Positions 9,005 through 18,356 of a DNA stretch of 64,000 nucleotides are shown here, one piece after another; position 1 is the first letter of the stretch; the number at the start of each line of letters is the position of its first letter. Both the position numbers and the translations under genes were made by a program. Source of the DNA: Amycolatopsis saalfeldensis (GTDB taxonomy: Bacteria > Actinomycetota > Actinomycetes > Mycobacteriales > Pseudonocardiaceae); the NCBI RefSeq assembly GCF_900110575.1, contig NZ_FOEF01000004.1, positions 186,001-250,000 on the forward strand. The letters are read 5' to 3'. Below the pieces are notes generated by a model that did no database searches, was not told where the DNA came from, and saw only the letters and a program-made list of their open reading frames with translations.

Positions 9005-10459
9005 GTGCCTTCTCCCACCACTGAGCCCGCCACCGAGCCGGCCACCGGCCGTCGTGTCTCCCTTGTGACGCTGGGCTGTGCCCGCAACGAGGTCGACTCC
9101 GAGGAACTGGCCGGCCGCCTGGCGGCCGGGGGCTGGGAGCTGGCCGCCGACCCGGAGGACTCCGACGTCGTCGTGGTCAACACGTGTGGCTTCGTGGAGT
9201 CGGCGAAGAAGGACTCGGTGGACACGCTGCTGGCCGCCGCCGACACCGGGCGCAAGGTGGTCGCGGTCGGCTGCATGGCCGAGCGGTACGGCCACGAGCT
9301 GGCCGACAGCCTGCCGGAGGCCGACGCGGTGCTCGGCTTCGACCACTACGCCGAGCTGTCCGATCGCCTCGACGACGTGGTGGCGGGCCGCAAACTCGCC
9401 TCGCACACCCCGTCCGACCGCCGGAAGCTGCTCCCGATCAGCCCGGTCCAGCGCCCCGCGGCGAGCGAGTCCGTCGAGGTCCCGGGGCACGCCCAGCACG
9501 GCTGGGGCCCGCGCGTGCTGCGCACCCGGCTGGACACTTCGCCGGTGGCGGCGCTGAAGATCGCGTCGGGCTGCGATCGGCGCTGCTCGTTCTGCGCGAT
9601 CCCGTCGTTCCGCGGTTCGTTCGTGTCGCGGCAGCCCGACGAGATCGTCGCCGAGGCGCGGTGGCTCGCCGAGAACGGCGTCAAGGAGCTGTTCCTGGTC
9701 AGCGAGAACTCCACCTCGTACGGCAAGGACTTCGGCCGTGACGGCGCCAGCGCGCTCGAGCGGCTGCTGCCCCGGCTGGCCGAGGTCGAGGGCATCGAGC
9801 GAGTGCGCGTGTCCTACCTCCAGCCGGCCGAGACGCGGCCGCAGCTGGTCAAGGCCATCGCGACGACGCCGGGCGTCGCGGACTACTTCGACCTTTCGTT
9901 CCAGCACTCCAGCGAGCAGGTGCTGCGCCGGATGCGCCGGTTCGGCTCCACCGACTCCTTCCTCGCGCTGACCGAGCAGATCCGCGAGTACGCGCCGGAG
10001 GCGGGCATCCGGACCAACGTGATCGTCGGCTTCCCCGGCGAGACCGAGCACGACCTGGCCGAGCTGGAGCGCTTCCTGACCGGCGCCCGGCTCGACGCGG
10101 TCGGCGTGTTCGGCTACTCCGACGAGGACGGCACCGAGGCCGAGACCTTCGACGGCAAGCTGGACCCGCAGGAGGTCACCGCCCGCGTCACGCGGATCTC
10201 CGCGCTGGTCGAGGAGCTCACCGCCCAGCGCGCCGAGGACCGCATCGGCACCTTCGTCGACGTGCTGGTGGAGCAGGCGGCCGAGGACGGCGAAGACGCC
10301 GTGGGCCGCGCCGCGCACCAGGCCCCCGAGGTCGACGGCGAGTGCGTGATCCTGGAGGAGGAGCCGGCCCTGAAGCCCGGCGACCTGGTCCGCTGCGAGG
10401 TCGTCGAATCGGCCGGGGTCGACCTGGTCGTCCGCCCGGTACCGGACGCCGACCGGTGA
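9005..10459 (+). CDS. rimO: Ribosomal protein S12 methylthiotransferase RimO
   Basis: 484 aa from the GTG at 9005. The N-terminal UPF0004 domain starts [16 protein letters not shown] and supplies the cysteines of the auxiliary 4Fe-4S cluster (GCARN, NTCGF, VGCMAE). The radical-SAM domain has C-x3-C-x2-C in [16 protein letters not shown] near residue 195. A TRAM domain closes the protein (about 415-480). RimO attaches a methylthio group to an aspartate of ribosomal protein S12 with S-adenosylmethionine. The much longer open frame upstream has no homologous content and mostly shadows the AAA gene. The stop overlaps the GTG of pgsA, so rimO, pgsA and cinA form a coupled operon. Confidence 0.93.
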   Translation: MPSPTTEPATEPATGRRVSLVTLGCARNEVDSEELAGRLAAGGWELAADPEDSDVVVVNTCGFVESAKKDSVDTLLAAADTGRKVVAVGCMAERYGHELADSLPEADAVLGFDHYAELSDRLDDVVAGRKLASHTPSDRRKLLPISPVQRPAASESVEVPGHAQHGWGPRVLRTRLDTSPVAALKIASGCDRRCSFCAIPSFRGSFVSRQPDEIVAEARWLAENGVKELFLVSENSTSYGKDFGRDGASALERLLPRLAEVEGIERVRVSYLQPAETRPQLVKAIATTPGVADYFDLSFQHSSEQVLRRMRRFGSTDSFLALTEQIREYAPEAGIRTNVIVGFPGETEHDLAELERFLTGARLDAVGVFGYSDEDGTEAETFDGKLDPQEVTARVTRISALVEELTAQRAEDRIGTFVDVLVEQAAEDGEDAVGRAAHQAPEVDGECVILEEEPALKPGDLVRCEVVESAGVDLVVRPVPDADR

Positions 10460-11121
10460 GTGCCGCCCCCAGCGACGCCGGCGAGGGCATGACCCGCGAC
10501 GGGCCGGCCCCCGCCCGCCCCGCCGAGGCCGCCGCCCAGGTGCCGGAGCCGACGCCGGTCCCGACCCTCAACCTCGCCAACCTGCTGACCCTGTCCCGGC
10601 TGGTGCTGGTGCCGCTGTTCGTGCTCGCGCTGTTCACCGGCGACGGCGCGGACACCACCTGGCGGCTGATCGCGACCGGCCTGTTCGCCATCGCCTCGGC
10701 CACCGACCAGGTGGACGGCTGGGTGGCGCGCAAGTACGGCCTGATCACCGACTTCGGCAAGATCGCCGACCCGATCGCGGACAAGGCGCTGATCGGCGCC
10801 GCGCTGGTCGGGCTGAGCGTGCTCGGCGAGCTGCCCTGGTGGGTCACGATCGTGATCGCCGTGCGGGAGATCGGCGTCACGCTGCTGCGGTTCTGGGTGA
10901 TCCGCCACGGCGTGATCCCGGCCAGCCGCGGCGGCAAGGCCAAGACGATGACCCAGATCCTGGCCATCGTCGTCTACCTCCTGCCGCTGCCGGCCGGCGC
11001 GGACCCGGTCCGCTGGGCGCTGATGGGCCTGGCCGTGGTGCTGACCGTGGTCACCGGCGTCGACTACCTGGTGCGCGCGGTCCGGCTGCGGGCCGCGGGC
11101 CGTCGCGCCACCGGCGCCTGA
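10456..11121 (+). CDS. pgsA: CDP-diacylglycerol--glycerol-3-phosphate 3-phosphatidyltransferase
   Basis: 221 aa. An Ala/Pro-rich N-terminal tail of about 38 residues precedes [18 protein letters not shown]. The CDP-alcohol phosphotransferase motif is complete: D-x2-D-G-x2-A-R-x8-G-x3-D-x3-D, spanning residues from DQVDGWVAR to DPIAD. Several membrane helices follow. The enzyme makes phosphatidylglycerol-phosphate at the inner membrane. The GTG at 10456 overlaps the rimO stop (GTGA); an ATG at 10489 is possible but lacks coupling. It ends in TGATG with cinA. The position next to clgR matches the mycobacterial pgsA3-clgR order. Confidence 0.92.
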   Translation: MSAAPSDAGEGMTRDGPAPARPAEAAAQVPEPTPVPTLNLANLLTLSRLVLVPLFVLALFTGDGADTTWRLIATGLFAIASATDQVDGWVARKYGLITDFGKIADPIADKALIGAALVGLSVLGELPWWVTIVIAVREIGVTLLRFWVIRHGVIPASRGGKAKTMTQILAIVVYLLPLPAGADPVRWALMGLAVVLTVVTGVDYLVRAVRLRAAGRRATGA

Positions 11122-11606
11122 TGCCCGCCGTGCCCGACCTGGACGGCCAGGCCGCCGGTTTGGTGGCGGCGCTCACCCGGCGTGGTGAGACGGTGGCCGC
11201 GGCCGAGTCGCTGACCGCGGGCCTGGTCTGCGCCACGCTGGCCCGGATCCCCGGCGCGAGTGCCGTGCTGCGCGGCGGGCTGGTGGTCTACGCCACCGAG
11301 CTGAAGCACGTGCTCGCGGGCGTCGACGAAGCGCTGCTGGCCGCTCGCGGCGCGGTCGATCCCGAGGTCGCGGCGCAGCTCGCGGCCGGTGCCCGTGACC
11401 GCTGCGGAGCGACCTGGGGCCTGGGCCTGACCGGCGTCGCCGGGCCGTCGGCGCAGGACGGGGTGGCCCCGGGCACGGTGCACATCGGGCTCCGCGGGCC
11501 CTTCGGGCCGACTGTCCGTACCCTGGTGCTGACCGGTGACCGTGACGCCGTCCGGACCGGCTCCGTGAGCGCCGCCTTCACGCTCCTCGAGGAACAACTA
11601 GACTGA
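11121..11606 (+). CDS. cinA: CinA C-terminal family protein, nicotinamide-nucleotide amidase
   Basis: 161 aa, comprising only the amidase (PncC-like) domain of CinA. Conserved blocks are VAAAESLTAGLVCATLARIPGAS, GGLVVYATELKHVLAGV and GLTGVAGPSAQDG. The family deamidates nicotinamide mononucleotide in pyridine-nucleotide salvage; the N-terminal COG1058 domain of full-length CinA is absent, which is common in actinobacteria. It starts with the ATG sharing a base with the pgsA stop. It is the last gene before the ClgR operator. Confidence 0.9.
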   Translation: MPAVPDLDGQAAGLVAALTRRGETVAAAESLTAGLVCATLARIPGASAVLRGGLVVYATELKHVLAGVDEALLAARGAVDPEVAAQLAAGARDRCGATWGLGLTGVAGPSAQDGVAPGTVHIGLRGPFGPTVRTLVLTGDRDAVRTGSVSAAFTLLEEQLD

Positions 11607-11613
11607 ACGTGGC

Positions 11614-11627
11614 GTTCGCCCTTGGCG
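11614..11627 (+). promoter_or_regulatory. ClgR operator upstream of clgR
   Basis: GTTCGC-CCTTG-GCG is an exact match to the actinobacterial ClgR pattern GTTCGC-N5-GCG as I recall it from Streptomyces. It lies 93 bases before the clgR ATG and about 45 bases upstream of a plausible -10 (TAACGT, 11669-11674), an activator-like position. This suggests autoregulation. Confidence 0.7.
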
Positions 11628-11706
11628 TACGCATGGTTCAAGTCCTGCGCCCGGGGCGCCGCTCTGGGTAACGTAGGAGGCACCAGTTCGGGAAGGGAGG
11701 CGCGTG

Positions 11707-12180
11707 ATGACCGTGCTGTTGCGTGAGGCGATCGGTGATCGGCTCCGTCATGCCCGCACCAACCAGCGTCGAACGCTGCGTGACATCTCTCGCGCCGCCA
11801 GGGTCAGCCTCGGCTACCTGTCCGAGGTCGAGCGTGGCCAGAAGGAGGCGTCCAGCGAGCTGCTGGCCTCCATCTGCGACGCCCTGGAGCTTCCACTCGG
11901 CGAATTGCTGCACAAGGTCGCGGCCGATGTGTCGGCGCTCGACAAGGTCGAGGTCGCCCCGGTGGACGAGCGGGTGGTCGAGGGCGCACCCCGCGAAACC
12001 GTGCCGGAGCGCGCCGCTGAGACCTCGGCCAAGGCCGGCGGGTTCGAGGGCGGCAGCCTGGTGTCCGAGCTGATCGGCGACGATCTGTCCGACCTGCGGC
12101 TTTCGCCGTCGCCCCGGCTCAACACCACCCTGCGGACCACGATCGGCGCGCCGAAGCTCGCGTCGACCATTGCCGCATAA
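11707..12180 (+). CDS. clgR: ClgR transcriptional activator of Clp protease and phage-shock genes
   Basis: 157 aa. A Xre-type HTH occupies residues about 8-66, with the strongly conserved [20 protein letters not shown] recognition region. The protein begins [14 protein letters not shown], like mycobacterial and streptomycete ClgR. The C-terminus is longer than the mycobacterial one and ends T-I-A-A; small C-terminal Ala/Val residues serve as a ClpP degron in known ClgR proteins. The ATG at 11707 follows GGGAAGGGAGG; a GTG codon immediately precedes it. Followed by pspA and pspM, the order seen in mycobacteria, where ClgR controls the envelope-stress response. Confidence 0.93.
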   Translation: MTVLLREAIGDRLRHARTNQRRTLRDISRAARVSLGYLSEVERGQKEASSELLASICDALELPLGELLHKVAADVSALDKVEVAPVDERVVEGAPRETVPERAAETSAKAGGFEGGSLVSELIGDDLSDLRLSPSPRLNTTLRTTIGAPKLASTIAA

Positions 12181-12192
12181 CCACGTTTCGTG

Positions 12193-12232
12193 AACGGACG
12201 GCTCCGGGTTGTCACCCGGGGCCGTCCGTTTG
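12193..12232 (+). terminator. Intrinsic terminator after clgR
   Basis: AACGGACGGC and GCCGTCCGTTT close around an inner TCCGGG/CCCGGG stem, giving a near-continuous GC-rich hairpin followed by TTTGT. It should separate clgR from pspA transcription at least partly. Confidence 0.75.
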
Positions 12233-12307
12233 TGTCCGGTGTCGATCAGGGCCAACCCTGAATTCCCCCGGGGTCGCCTGGAACGACGGGGACCGACCTG
12301 ACACGAT

Positions 12308-12334
12308 GGAACCCAACGCCGGGGTCGGGACGTT
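12308..12334 (+). promoter_or_regulatory. Sigma-E-like ECF promoter before pspA
   Basis: GGAAC at 12308-12312, an 18-base spacer and CGTT at 12331-12334. This fits the GGAAC-N17/18-GTT pattern of actinobacterial envelope-stress sigma factors. It lies 74 bases before the pspA ATG and after the clgR terminator, so pspA can be induced independently of clgR. Confidence 0.6.
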
Positions 12335-12407
12335 GTGTGACTAGGGGAGTGACGCCCCACCTCGAGGTAACTCAGGCCCGTGGGACGCAAGAAGGCAGGC
12401 GGAGGAG

Positions 12408-13253
12408 ATGGCCAACCCGTTCGTGAAGTTCTGGAAGTACATGATGGCGGCGTTCTCGTCGAAGATCGACGAGCACGCCGACCCGAAGGTACAGATCCAG
12501 CAGGCCATCGAGGAGGCACAGCGCAATCACCAGGCGCTGACGCAGCAGGCCGCCTCCGTGATCGGCAACCAGCGCCAGCTGGAGATGAAGCTCAACCGGC
12601 AGCTCGGCGACGTCGAGAAGCTGCAGGCGTCCACCCGTCAGGCGCTGGTGCTGGCCGACGAGGCCCGCGCCAAGGGTGACGAGCAGAAGGCGACCGAGTT
12701 CGAGACCGCGGCGGAGAGCTTCGCCGCGCAGCTCGTCACCGCCGAGCAGAGCATCGAGGACCTCAAGACCCTGCACGACCAGTCGCTGCAGGCGGCCGCG
12801 CAGGCCAAGAAGGCCGTCGAGCGCAACGCGACGATGCTGCAGCAGAAGCTGGCCGAGCGCACCAAGCTGCTCTCGCAGCTGGAGCAGGCGAAGATGCAGG
12901 AGCAGGTCTCCGCTTCGCTGAACCAGATGAGCGAGCTGGCGGCGCCGGGCAACACCCCGTCGCTGGAGGAGGTCCGCGACAAGATCGAGAAGCGCTACTC
13001 CACCGCGCTGGGCTCGGCCGAGCTCGCGCAGAACTCGGTCCAGGGCCGGATGCTCGAGGTGCAGCAGTCCGCCACGCAGATGGCGGGCCACTCGCGGCTG
13101 GAGCAGATCCGCAACTCCATGCGCGGCGACTCGGTCGCGCAGGTGACCGACGGCGGTGCCGCGGCGAAGGCCCCGGCCGCCGCCAACAGCGCCGACATCC
13201 AGCGGGAGATCCAGGCCCGCGTGCAGGCCGAGCAGGGCAAGAACCCGGCCTGA
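12408..13253 (+). CDS. pspA: Phage shock protein A (PspA/IM30)
   Basis: 281 aa, close to mycobacterial PspA. It starts [21 protein letters not shown], an amphipathic membrane-binding helix. It continues as a long coiled coil rich in Glu/Gln/Lys to about residue 225, and ends in an Ala-rich C-terminal segment. PspA oligomerises on the inner face of the membrane under envelope stress. The ATG follows GGAGGAG closely. Neighbours are clgR upstream and pspM 34 bases downstream. Confidence 0.94.
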   Translation: MANPFVKFWKYMMAAFSSKIDEHADPKVQIQQAIEEAQRNHQALTQQAASVIGNQRQLEMKLNRQLGDVEKLQASTRQALVLADEARAKGDEQKATEFETAAESFAAQLVTAEQSIEDLKTLHDQSLQAAAQAKKAVERNATMLQQKLAERTKLLSQLEQAKMQEQVSASLNQMSELAAPGNTPSLEEVRDKIEKRYSTALGSAELAQNSVQGRMLEVQQSATQMAGHSRLEQIRNSMRGDSVAQVTDGGAAAKAPAAANSADIQREIQARVQAEQGKNPA

Positions 13254-13287
13254 CCCAACAGGCCGAACCACTCCGGGGGCGTGTGTC

Positions 13288-14307
13288 ATGGGCAGTAGCG
13301 GCAGACGGCGGGACTTCAGCGAGTTCAACGCCAAGCTCGAGAAGCACATCGAGCGGCTGCCCGACTACGCCCAGCGGGCGCAGGAGAAAGCCCAGCGCGC
13401 CCAGGAGAAGCTGCAGCGGTACTTCCCGCCGGCCGAAGAGGCCGGCGGGAAGCCCGCCGCGCAGCCGAAACCCGGCAACTTCCAGCACCGGCCGTCGCCG
13501 CCGCGGCCGATCGTGCGGCGGCCGTCCACCGTGCCCGCCACGTTCGCCGCGGTCGCCGGGCAGGTGCCCGCGGTCGCGGAGGCCCGGGCGAAATGGGACC
13601 GCTGGAACCAGCCCGCCGCGAAGCTGGAGCGGCGCAAGCGGCGCACTTCACGGGTGCTCACCCTGTGGGTCCTGATCACCATCATGCTCGGGGTGCTGAC
13701 CGTGCTCGCCGGGACCGGGCTGCTCGCCTCCGGCACGCCGGAGATCGCCCAGGCCGTGCTGGCCGGGTTCGGCACCCTCGCGTTCGGCACGCTCAGCGTG
13801 CGGACCGGCCTGAAGCTGCGCGGCCTCAACAAGGTCCAGCTGCCGTCCGCGCCGAGCGGGCCCCCGCCGCTGCCCGCGGCCGGTTCCGTGGCGCGGGAGC
13901 CGATGGAACGGCTCGCGGAGTCCGAGGCCTCGCTGGGCGAGCTGCTGAACCAGCTGGCCGTGCCGTCCTCGCTGGGCACGTTCGCCGTGCCGGAGGTGTC
14001 GGTGGCCGACGCGAGGGCGACGGCCGAGCAGGCCGCGCTGGCGCTGCGCGGGCTCGCCGGGCGGATCCAGGCCATCGAACGCGGGCGGAACTCGGCGCCG
14101 GACCGGGAGCGCGGCGCGCTGGACGCCGCCGTGGGTAAGCTGCGGGAGCAGCTCGACGACGGCATCGAGGGCTACGGCAGCCTGGTCGCCGCCGCGGGCC
14201 GCGCGGTCGCCGCCAGCAGCGACGGGCTGGGCACCTCGCGGGAGGCACTGACCGACGCGACGGACCACCTCGCCGGGCTCGCGCTGGCGCTGTCGGACCT
14301 TACCTGA
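13288..14307 (+). CDS. pspM: Phage-shock envelope-stress membrane protein PspM
   Basis: 339 aa from the ATG at 13288. The basic, coiled N-terminus (FNAKLEKHIERLPDYAQRAQ, then QEKAQ repeats) is followed by a proline-rich linker. Two membrane helices sit near residues 130-150 (LWVLITIMLGVLTVLAGTGLL) and 158-178, and an Ala/Leu-rich C-terminal coiled region follows. This matches the Rv2743c/PspM family encoded after pspA in mycobacteria, where it tethers the PspA/ClgR system to the membrane. The open frame extends further upstream, but that part overlaps pspA and is not homologous. No strong ribosome site is visible before this ATG. Confidence 0.85.
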   Translation: MGSSGRRRDFSEFNAKLEKHIERLPDYAQRAQEKAQRAQEKLQRYFPPAEEAGGKPAAQPKPGNFQHRPSPPRPIVRRPSTVPATFAAVAGQVPAVAEARAKWDRWNQPAAKLERRKRRTSRVLTLWVLITIMLGVLTVLAGTGLLASGTPEIAQAVLAGFGTLAFGTLSVRTGLKLRGLNKVQLPSAPSGPPPLPAAGSVAREPMERLAESEASLGELLNQLAVPSSLGTFAVPEVSVADARATAEQAALALRGLAGRIQAIERGRNSAPDRERGALDAAVGKLREQLDDGIEGYGSLVAAAGRAVAASSDGLGTSREALTDATDHLAGLALALSDLT

Positions 14308-14389
14308 CCTGATCCGCGGTTTTCCGCCCGGATGGCCGAGTTTGAAGCCCGGTCGGCGGGATCGACGCCGACTACGCGTGACTGCGCAG

Positions 14390-14451
14390 GTTTCGATTGC
14401 GGTATCGAAACAATCGTGTAATCGGAAACGTCTGGCCACGGAAACGTTGGC
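14390..14451 (+). promoter_or_regulatory. Operator-like palindrome and paired direct repeats upstream of allophanate hydrolase
   Basis: A perfect 8-bp inverted repeat GTTTCGAT-N6-ATCGAAAC lies at 14390-14411. Two direct repeats CGGAAACGT follow, starting at 14423 and 14439 (16 bases apart). They lie in the 267-base gap after pspM, 124-185 bases before the next start. The dimeric operator could be bound by a GntR/TetR-type regulator; no regulator gene is adjacent. Confidence 0.55.
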
Positions 14452-14574
14452 TGTTTAACGTTTTTCCTATGCAGTCAGTGGTGGCACCCGCCAGGAACGG
14501 TGTCGAGGCCTGAGGTTCCGCGGCACCGGACGTACACAGTGGACTTTCTCGAAGCGCCGAGGAAAGGACGCCCC

Positions 14575-16314
14575 GTGACCACGCTCCCGCCGGAAACCGA
14601 ACCCGTCCCCGTGCCCCCGCCCAGCGCGCACCAGCGCGTGGTGGCCGCCTTCGAGCGGATCGGCGTCCTCGACCGCCCCGACATCTGGATCACCCTCCGC
14701 GCCCAGGAGGAGGTGCTGGTCGACGCGAAGGCCGTGGACGAGCGCGTGCACGCGGGGGAGCACCTCCCGCTGGCCGGGACGGTGCTCGCCGTCAAGGACC
14801 TCGTCGACGTCGCCGGCACCCCCACCACCGCGGGCTGCCCCGGGTTCTCCCGCGCGCCCGTGACCAGCGCGACCGTGGTCTCCCGGCTCACCGCGGCGGG
14901 CGCCGTGGTGCTCGGCAAGACCAACCTGGACCAGTTCGCGTCCGGGCTGGCCGGCACCCGCAGCCCGTACGGCGCGGTGGCCTCGGCGCTCGACCCGGAG
15001 AAGGTGGCGGGCGGGTCGAGCAGCGGCTCGGCCGTCGCGGTGGCGCTGGGCATCGCGGACCTGGCGCTCGGCACCGACACCGGCGGCTCGGGCCGGGTGC
15101 CCGCGGCGCTGAACGCGGTGATCGGGCTCAAGCCCACGCTCGGGCTGGTGCCGAAGACCGGGGTGTTCCCGGCTTCGCCGTCGTTCGACTGCGTGTCGTT
15201 GTTCGCCCGCAGCCTCGCCCTCGGCCAGCGCGCGCTGGCCGTGATGACCGGTCCGGACGGGCTGGACCCGGCCGTGCGCGAGTGGCCCGCCGACGTCCGG
15301 CTGAGCGCCGGGCAGCGGCCCCGGGTCGCGATCCCGGACGAAGCCGGTCTGGCCGCCCTCGGCGACGCCGCCCGCCGGGCGTTCCACGTTGCGGTGACCG
15401 CGCTGGAGGCGTCGGGCGCGATCATCGAGGCCATCGATGTCAGCACCCTGCTCGACGCCGGGAAACTGCTCTACGGCAGCGCTTTGGTGGCCGAGCGCTA
15501 CGCCTCGGCCGGGGAGTTCCTCGCCGGCGGCCCGGAAGGAGCGGATGCGACCGTCTCCGGCATCGTCGCGGCCGCAGGCACGCATCTCGCCCACGAGCTG
15601 GCGGACGCGCAGACCCGTGTGGCCGAGCTGCGCGCGGAGGCCCGGAAGATCCTCGCTGGCCAAGACGCCCTGCTGCTGCCCACGGTCACCGACCATCCGG
15701 CCATCACCGAGGCGCTGGCCCACCCGGTCGGCGTCAGCAGCCGCCTCGGCACGTACAGCATGTTCGTCAACGTGCTCGATTTCGCGGCCGTCACGGTGCC
15801 GGTGGCGCCGGGGGACCAGCGGCCGTTCGGCGTGACGATCGCCACCCGGGCGTTCGAGGACCAGATCGGGATCGACCTGGCGGCGGTGCTCACCGGCGAG
15901 CAGGAGCGCGAGCCGTATCCGGCCGACGGGGTCGACGTCGTGGTGTTCGGCGCGCACCTGCGCGGCCAGCCGCTGCACGGGAGCCTCGACGGCGCCCGGT
16001 TCACCGGCCCGGTCCGGACCGCCGAGCGGTACCGCATGGTGCTGCTGGAGACCGAACCGCCGCAGCCGGGTGTGCTCCCGGGCGGGACGGGCCTCGACGG
16101 CGAGCGCTGGCGGCTCTCGCCCGGCGCGTTCGGCCGGTTCGCCGCCGGGCTGCCGGAGCCGCTGGTGCTCGGGCGGGTCGAGCTGGAAGACGGCAGCACC
16201 CCGCTCGCGGTGCTGGCAGACTCGGCCGCCGCGGGGGAAAACCTCGACCGGTACGAGTCGTGGCGCGGCTACCTGCGCTTCGTCAGCACGGCCGGCCTGC
16301 GATCCCCCGGCTGA
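14575..16314 (+). CDS. atzF: Allophanate hydrolase (amidase-signature enzyme)
   Basis: 579 aa from the GTG at 14575, which follows GAGGAAAGG. The amidase-signature domain spans about 60-440 and shows the Ser-cisSer-Lys triad: Lys in VLAVKDLVD (about residue 74), the Ser-rich loop [16 protein letters not shown] and [12 protein letters not shown]. The C-terminal 120 residues form the small domain of AtzF-type enzymes ([14 protein letters not shown] and following). The reaction splits allophanate into CO2 and ammonia. Urea carboxylase normally sits next to it, but none is present here, so it may serve a different route such as cyanurate or pyrimidine nitrogen salvage. Its 3' end overlaps pyrD by 32 bases on the other strand. 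Confidence 0.88.
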   Translation: MTTLPPETEPVPVPPPSAHQRVVAAFERIGVLDRPDIWITLRAQEEVLVDAKAVDERVHAGEHLPLAGTVLAVKDLVDVAGTPTTAGCPGFSRAPVTSATVVSRLTAAGAVVLGKTNLDQFASGLAGTRSPYGAVASALDPEKVAGGSSSGSAVAVALGIADLALGTDTGGSGRVPAALNAVIGLKPTLGLVPKTGVFPASPSFDCVSLFARSLALGQRALAVMTGPDGLDPAVREWPADVRLSAGQRPRVAIPDEAGLAALGDAARRAFHVAVTALEASGAIIEAIDVSTLLDAGKLLYGSALVAERYASAGEFLAGGPEGADATVSGIVAAAGTHLAHELADAQTRVAELRAEARKILAGQDALLLPTVTDHPAITEALAHPVGVSSRLGTYSMFVNVLDFAAVTVPVAPGDQRPFGVTIATRAFEDQIGIDLAAVLTGEQEREPYPADGVDVVVFGAHLRGQPLHGSLDGARFTGPVRTAERYRMVLLETEPPQPGVLPGGTGLDGERWRLSPGAFGRFAAGLPEPLVLGRVELEDGSTPLAVLADSAAAGENLDRYESWRGYLRFVSTAGLRSPG

Positions 16315-17332
16315 CCCGGCGGACCAGCCCCGGCCCGTGCAGCGCGAACCCGGAGTAGAGCTGGACCAGCCCGGCCCCGGCGTCGAGCATCCGCGACGCG
16401 TCGTCGGGGCCGAGGATGCCGCCGACGCCGATGATCGGCAGCCGGCCGACGGTGCGCTCGTGGACGAACCGGACGACCTCCAGCGACCGCGCGGTCAGCG
16501 GCCGCCCGGACAGGCCGCCGGTCTCCGCGGCGAGGTGCGCTTCGGCCGGGGCGACGCCTTCGCGGGAGAGCGTGGTGTTGGTCGCGATCAGCCCGGAGAC
16601 GCCGTGCTCCAGGCAGACCTCCAGCAGCTCGGCGAGCGCGTCGTCGGTGAGGTCCGGCGCCACCTTGACCAGCAGCGGGGTGTTCCCGCCCAGCTCGGCC
16701 GAGGTCCGGCGCAGCTCGGCGAGCAGCTCGGCCAGCGCGGTCCTGTCCTGCAGCTCGCGCAGCCCGGGGGTGTTCGGCGAGCTGACGTTGATCGCGAAGT
16801 AGTCCGCGTACGGGTGCAGTGCGCGCAGCGAGAAGCGGTAGTCCTCAACGGCGTCGGCGAGCGGGGTCACCTTGGACTTGCCGATGCTGATCCCCAGCGG
16901 CACCCCCGGCTTGCCCTGGGCGGCCAGCCGGTCCGCGAGTGCTTGCGCGCCTTCGTTGTTGAAGCCCATCCGGTTGATCACGGCGTCGCTCACGGGCAGG
17001 CTGAACAGGCGCGGCTTCGGGTTGCCCGGCTGCGGGTGCCGAGTCACGGTGCCGACCTCGACGAAGCCGAAGCCCAGCGCGGGCCACGCCGCGAGCGCCC
17101 GGCCGTTCTTGTCCATCCCGGCGGCCAGGCCGACCCGGTTGGGGAAGCGCAGGCCGAGGAACGTCACGGGATCGTCGGTGCGGTAGACCGGGCTCAGCGG
17201 GCGGAGCGCGGGCGCGGTCCGGCTCAGCAGGGTGACGGTGCGCTCGTGCACCAGCTCGGGGTCGTGGAACGCCAGCCGGTACAGGGCGGGCCGGACGATC
17301 TTGTCGAAGAGCACGGCCCCATGCTGCCCCAT
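16283..17332 (-). CDS. pyrD: Dihydroorotate dehydrogenase (quinone), class 2
   Basis: 349 aa. The N-terminal membrane-associating helix ([15 protein letters not shown]) identifies the class 2 quinone-linked enzyme. FMN-binding blocks include [40 protein letters not shown] and [12 protein letters not shown], where the catalytic serine lies, and [10 protein letters not shown]. It oxidises dihydroorotate to orotate in pyrimidine synthesis. The ATG at 17332 is used here; the GTG at 17314, which would give V-LFDK as the start, is equally plausible because neither has a clear ribosome site. It ends inside the 3' end of the convergent allophanate hydrolase gene. Confidence 0.93.
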   Translation of the reverse strand: MGQHGAVLFDKIVRPALYRLAFHDPELVHERTVTLLSRTAPALRPLSPVYRTDDPVTFLGLRFPNRVGLAAGMDKNGRALAAWPALGFGFVEVGTVTRHPQPGNPKPRLFSLPVSDAVINRMGFNNEGAQALADRLAAQGKPGVPLGISIGKSKVTPLADAVEDYRFSLRALHPYADYFAINVSSPNTPGLRELQDRTALAELLAELRRTSAELGGNTPLLVKVAPDLTDDALAELLEVCLEHGVSGLIATNTTLSREGVAPAEAHLAAETGGLSGRPLTARSLEVVRFVHERTVGRLPIIGVGGILGPDDASRMLDAGAGLVQLYSGFALHGPGLVRRVSRGIAGRPC

Positions 17333-17360
17333 CGGCCGGCGCCCGGCGTCCGGAACCCGG

Positions 17361-17921
17361 TCAGCGTGTGGCCTTCCACTCGTCTTCGAGCATGGCGTAG
17401 ACCAGTTCGTCGGTCCACACGCCCTTGACGATCTCGTTCTCCCGGAGATGGGCCTCCTTGCGCATCCCCAGGCGCTCCATGAGGGCCCGCGACGCGGTGT
17501 TGCGCCCGTCGCACCGGCCGACGATCCGGTGCAGCCCCAGCTCTTCGAAGCCCAGCCGCAGCAGCTCGGTGGCCGCCTCCAGCGCGAGGCCCTTGCCGTG
17601 GTGGTCGGGGTGGAAGACGAAGCCGATCTCGCCCTGACGGTGCTCGGAGCTCAGGTACTCGAGGTTCAGGTCGCCGATCAGCTGGCCGGTGGCGGCGAGC
17701 TCGACCGCGACGGCGAGGATCTGGCCGTCCTGGCTGAGGGTCGAGCTGTGCACCCGTTTCGCGAGGGCGGCGGCCGACTCGGCGCGGCTGCGCGGGCCCC
17801 AGTAGAGATAGCGGGCCACGTCGGCGCGGGACTGGAACGAGTTCAGTGCGTCGAGGTCGTCCGGCGTGAACGGGCGCAGGATCACCCGGCTCGTGGTGAT
17901 CGGGTAGTCGGGCCTGAGCAT
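17361..17921 (-). CDS. GNAT acetyltransferase, RimJ/RimL type
   Basis: 186 aa from the ATG at 17921, which gives the usual family start [27 protein letters not shown] 18 bases upstream is possible. The acetyl-CoA site is in [27 protein letters not shown] near residue 105, and [25 protein letters not shown] is the family signature. Such enzymes acetylate protein N-termini or small amines; the substrate is unknown. It is 28 bases upstream of pyrD on the same strand and could share a transcript. Confidence 0.85.
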   Translation of the reverse strand: MLRPDYPITTSRVILRPFTPDDLDALNSFQSRADVARYLYWGPRSRAESAAALAKRVHSSTLSQDGQILAVAVELAATGQLIGDLNLEYLSSEHRQGEIGFVFHPDHHGKGLALEAATELLRLGFEELGLHRIVGRCDGRNTASRALMERLGMRKEAHLRENEIVKGVWTDELVYAMLEDEWKATR

Positions 17922-17939
17922 GCCGTTCAGGCTAGCCAC

Positions 17940-18356
17940 TTTCGGCCGTTCGGTGTATCCGTTCGCCGACGGCGATCGCCGAAGCCGGGCAAACGAGCGC
18001 CGGACGGTCGGCGGCGATCGTCCGGCGGCGGTACTTCGTATATGAAGGGGTGCTCCCGGGGCGGCTCCCGGACGCCGTCAAACGTCCGAGCCCGAGCCGG
18101 ACCGGTGCTCAAGAGCCCCGGGAGCCCGGTGGCTGCCTGGTATTTCGCTATCAGGCACACACGCGAAGCAGGCGATGAGCCGAAGGTGGCTCGTGTTGTA
18201 TCGCTGCTCAAAGTCCCTACGCGTGCTATCCGCTAGCGGACAGTCACCTCACGAGTCCTGTGTGAATACAACTTAGGACCACCTCCTCTCTCGTGTAAGA
18301 CCACGCTAACCGCGAACCTCGGTGCGCGGCAACATCAATTACGCGAACACCGCGCG
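17940..18356. other. AT-richer non-coding gap with hairpins; possible structured RNA or leader
   Basis: About 420 bases with no convincing gene, visibly poorer in GC than the genes around it. It contains a 9-bp stem around TTTCGC (18134-18157, arms TGCCTGGTA/TATCAGGCA). A second stem is GAGCC/GGCTC (18177-18192), and a 12-bp palindrome TCCGCTAGCGGA lies at about 18229-18240. On the minus strand an AGGAGGTGG stretch near 18285 is followed by a 12-codon frame that reads VVLSCIHTGLVR before TGA. Small structured RNA, leader peptide or decayed gene are all possible. Confidence 0.4.

Noticed and set aside
17927..18211. 94-codon minus-strand frame before the GNAT gene
   Set aside because: It overlaps the GNAT start, has no family pattern and starts from TTG without a convincing ribosome site.
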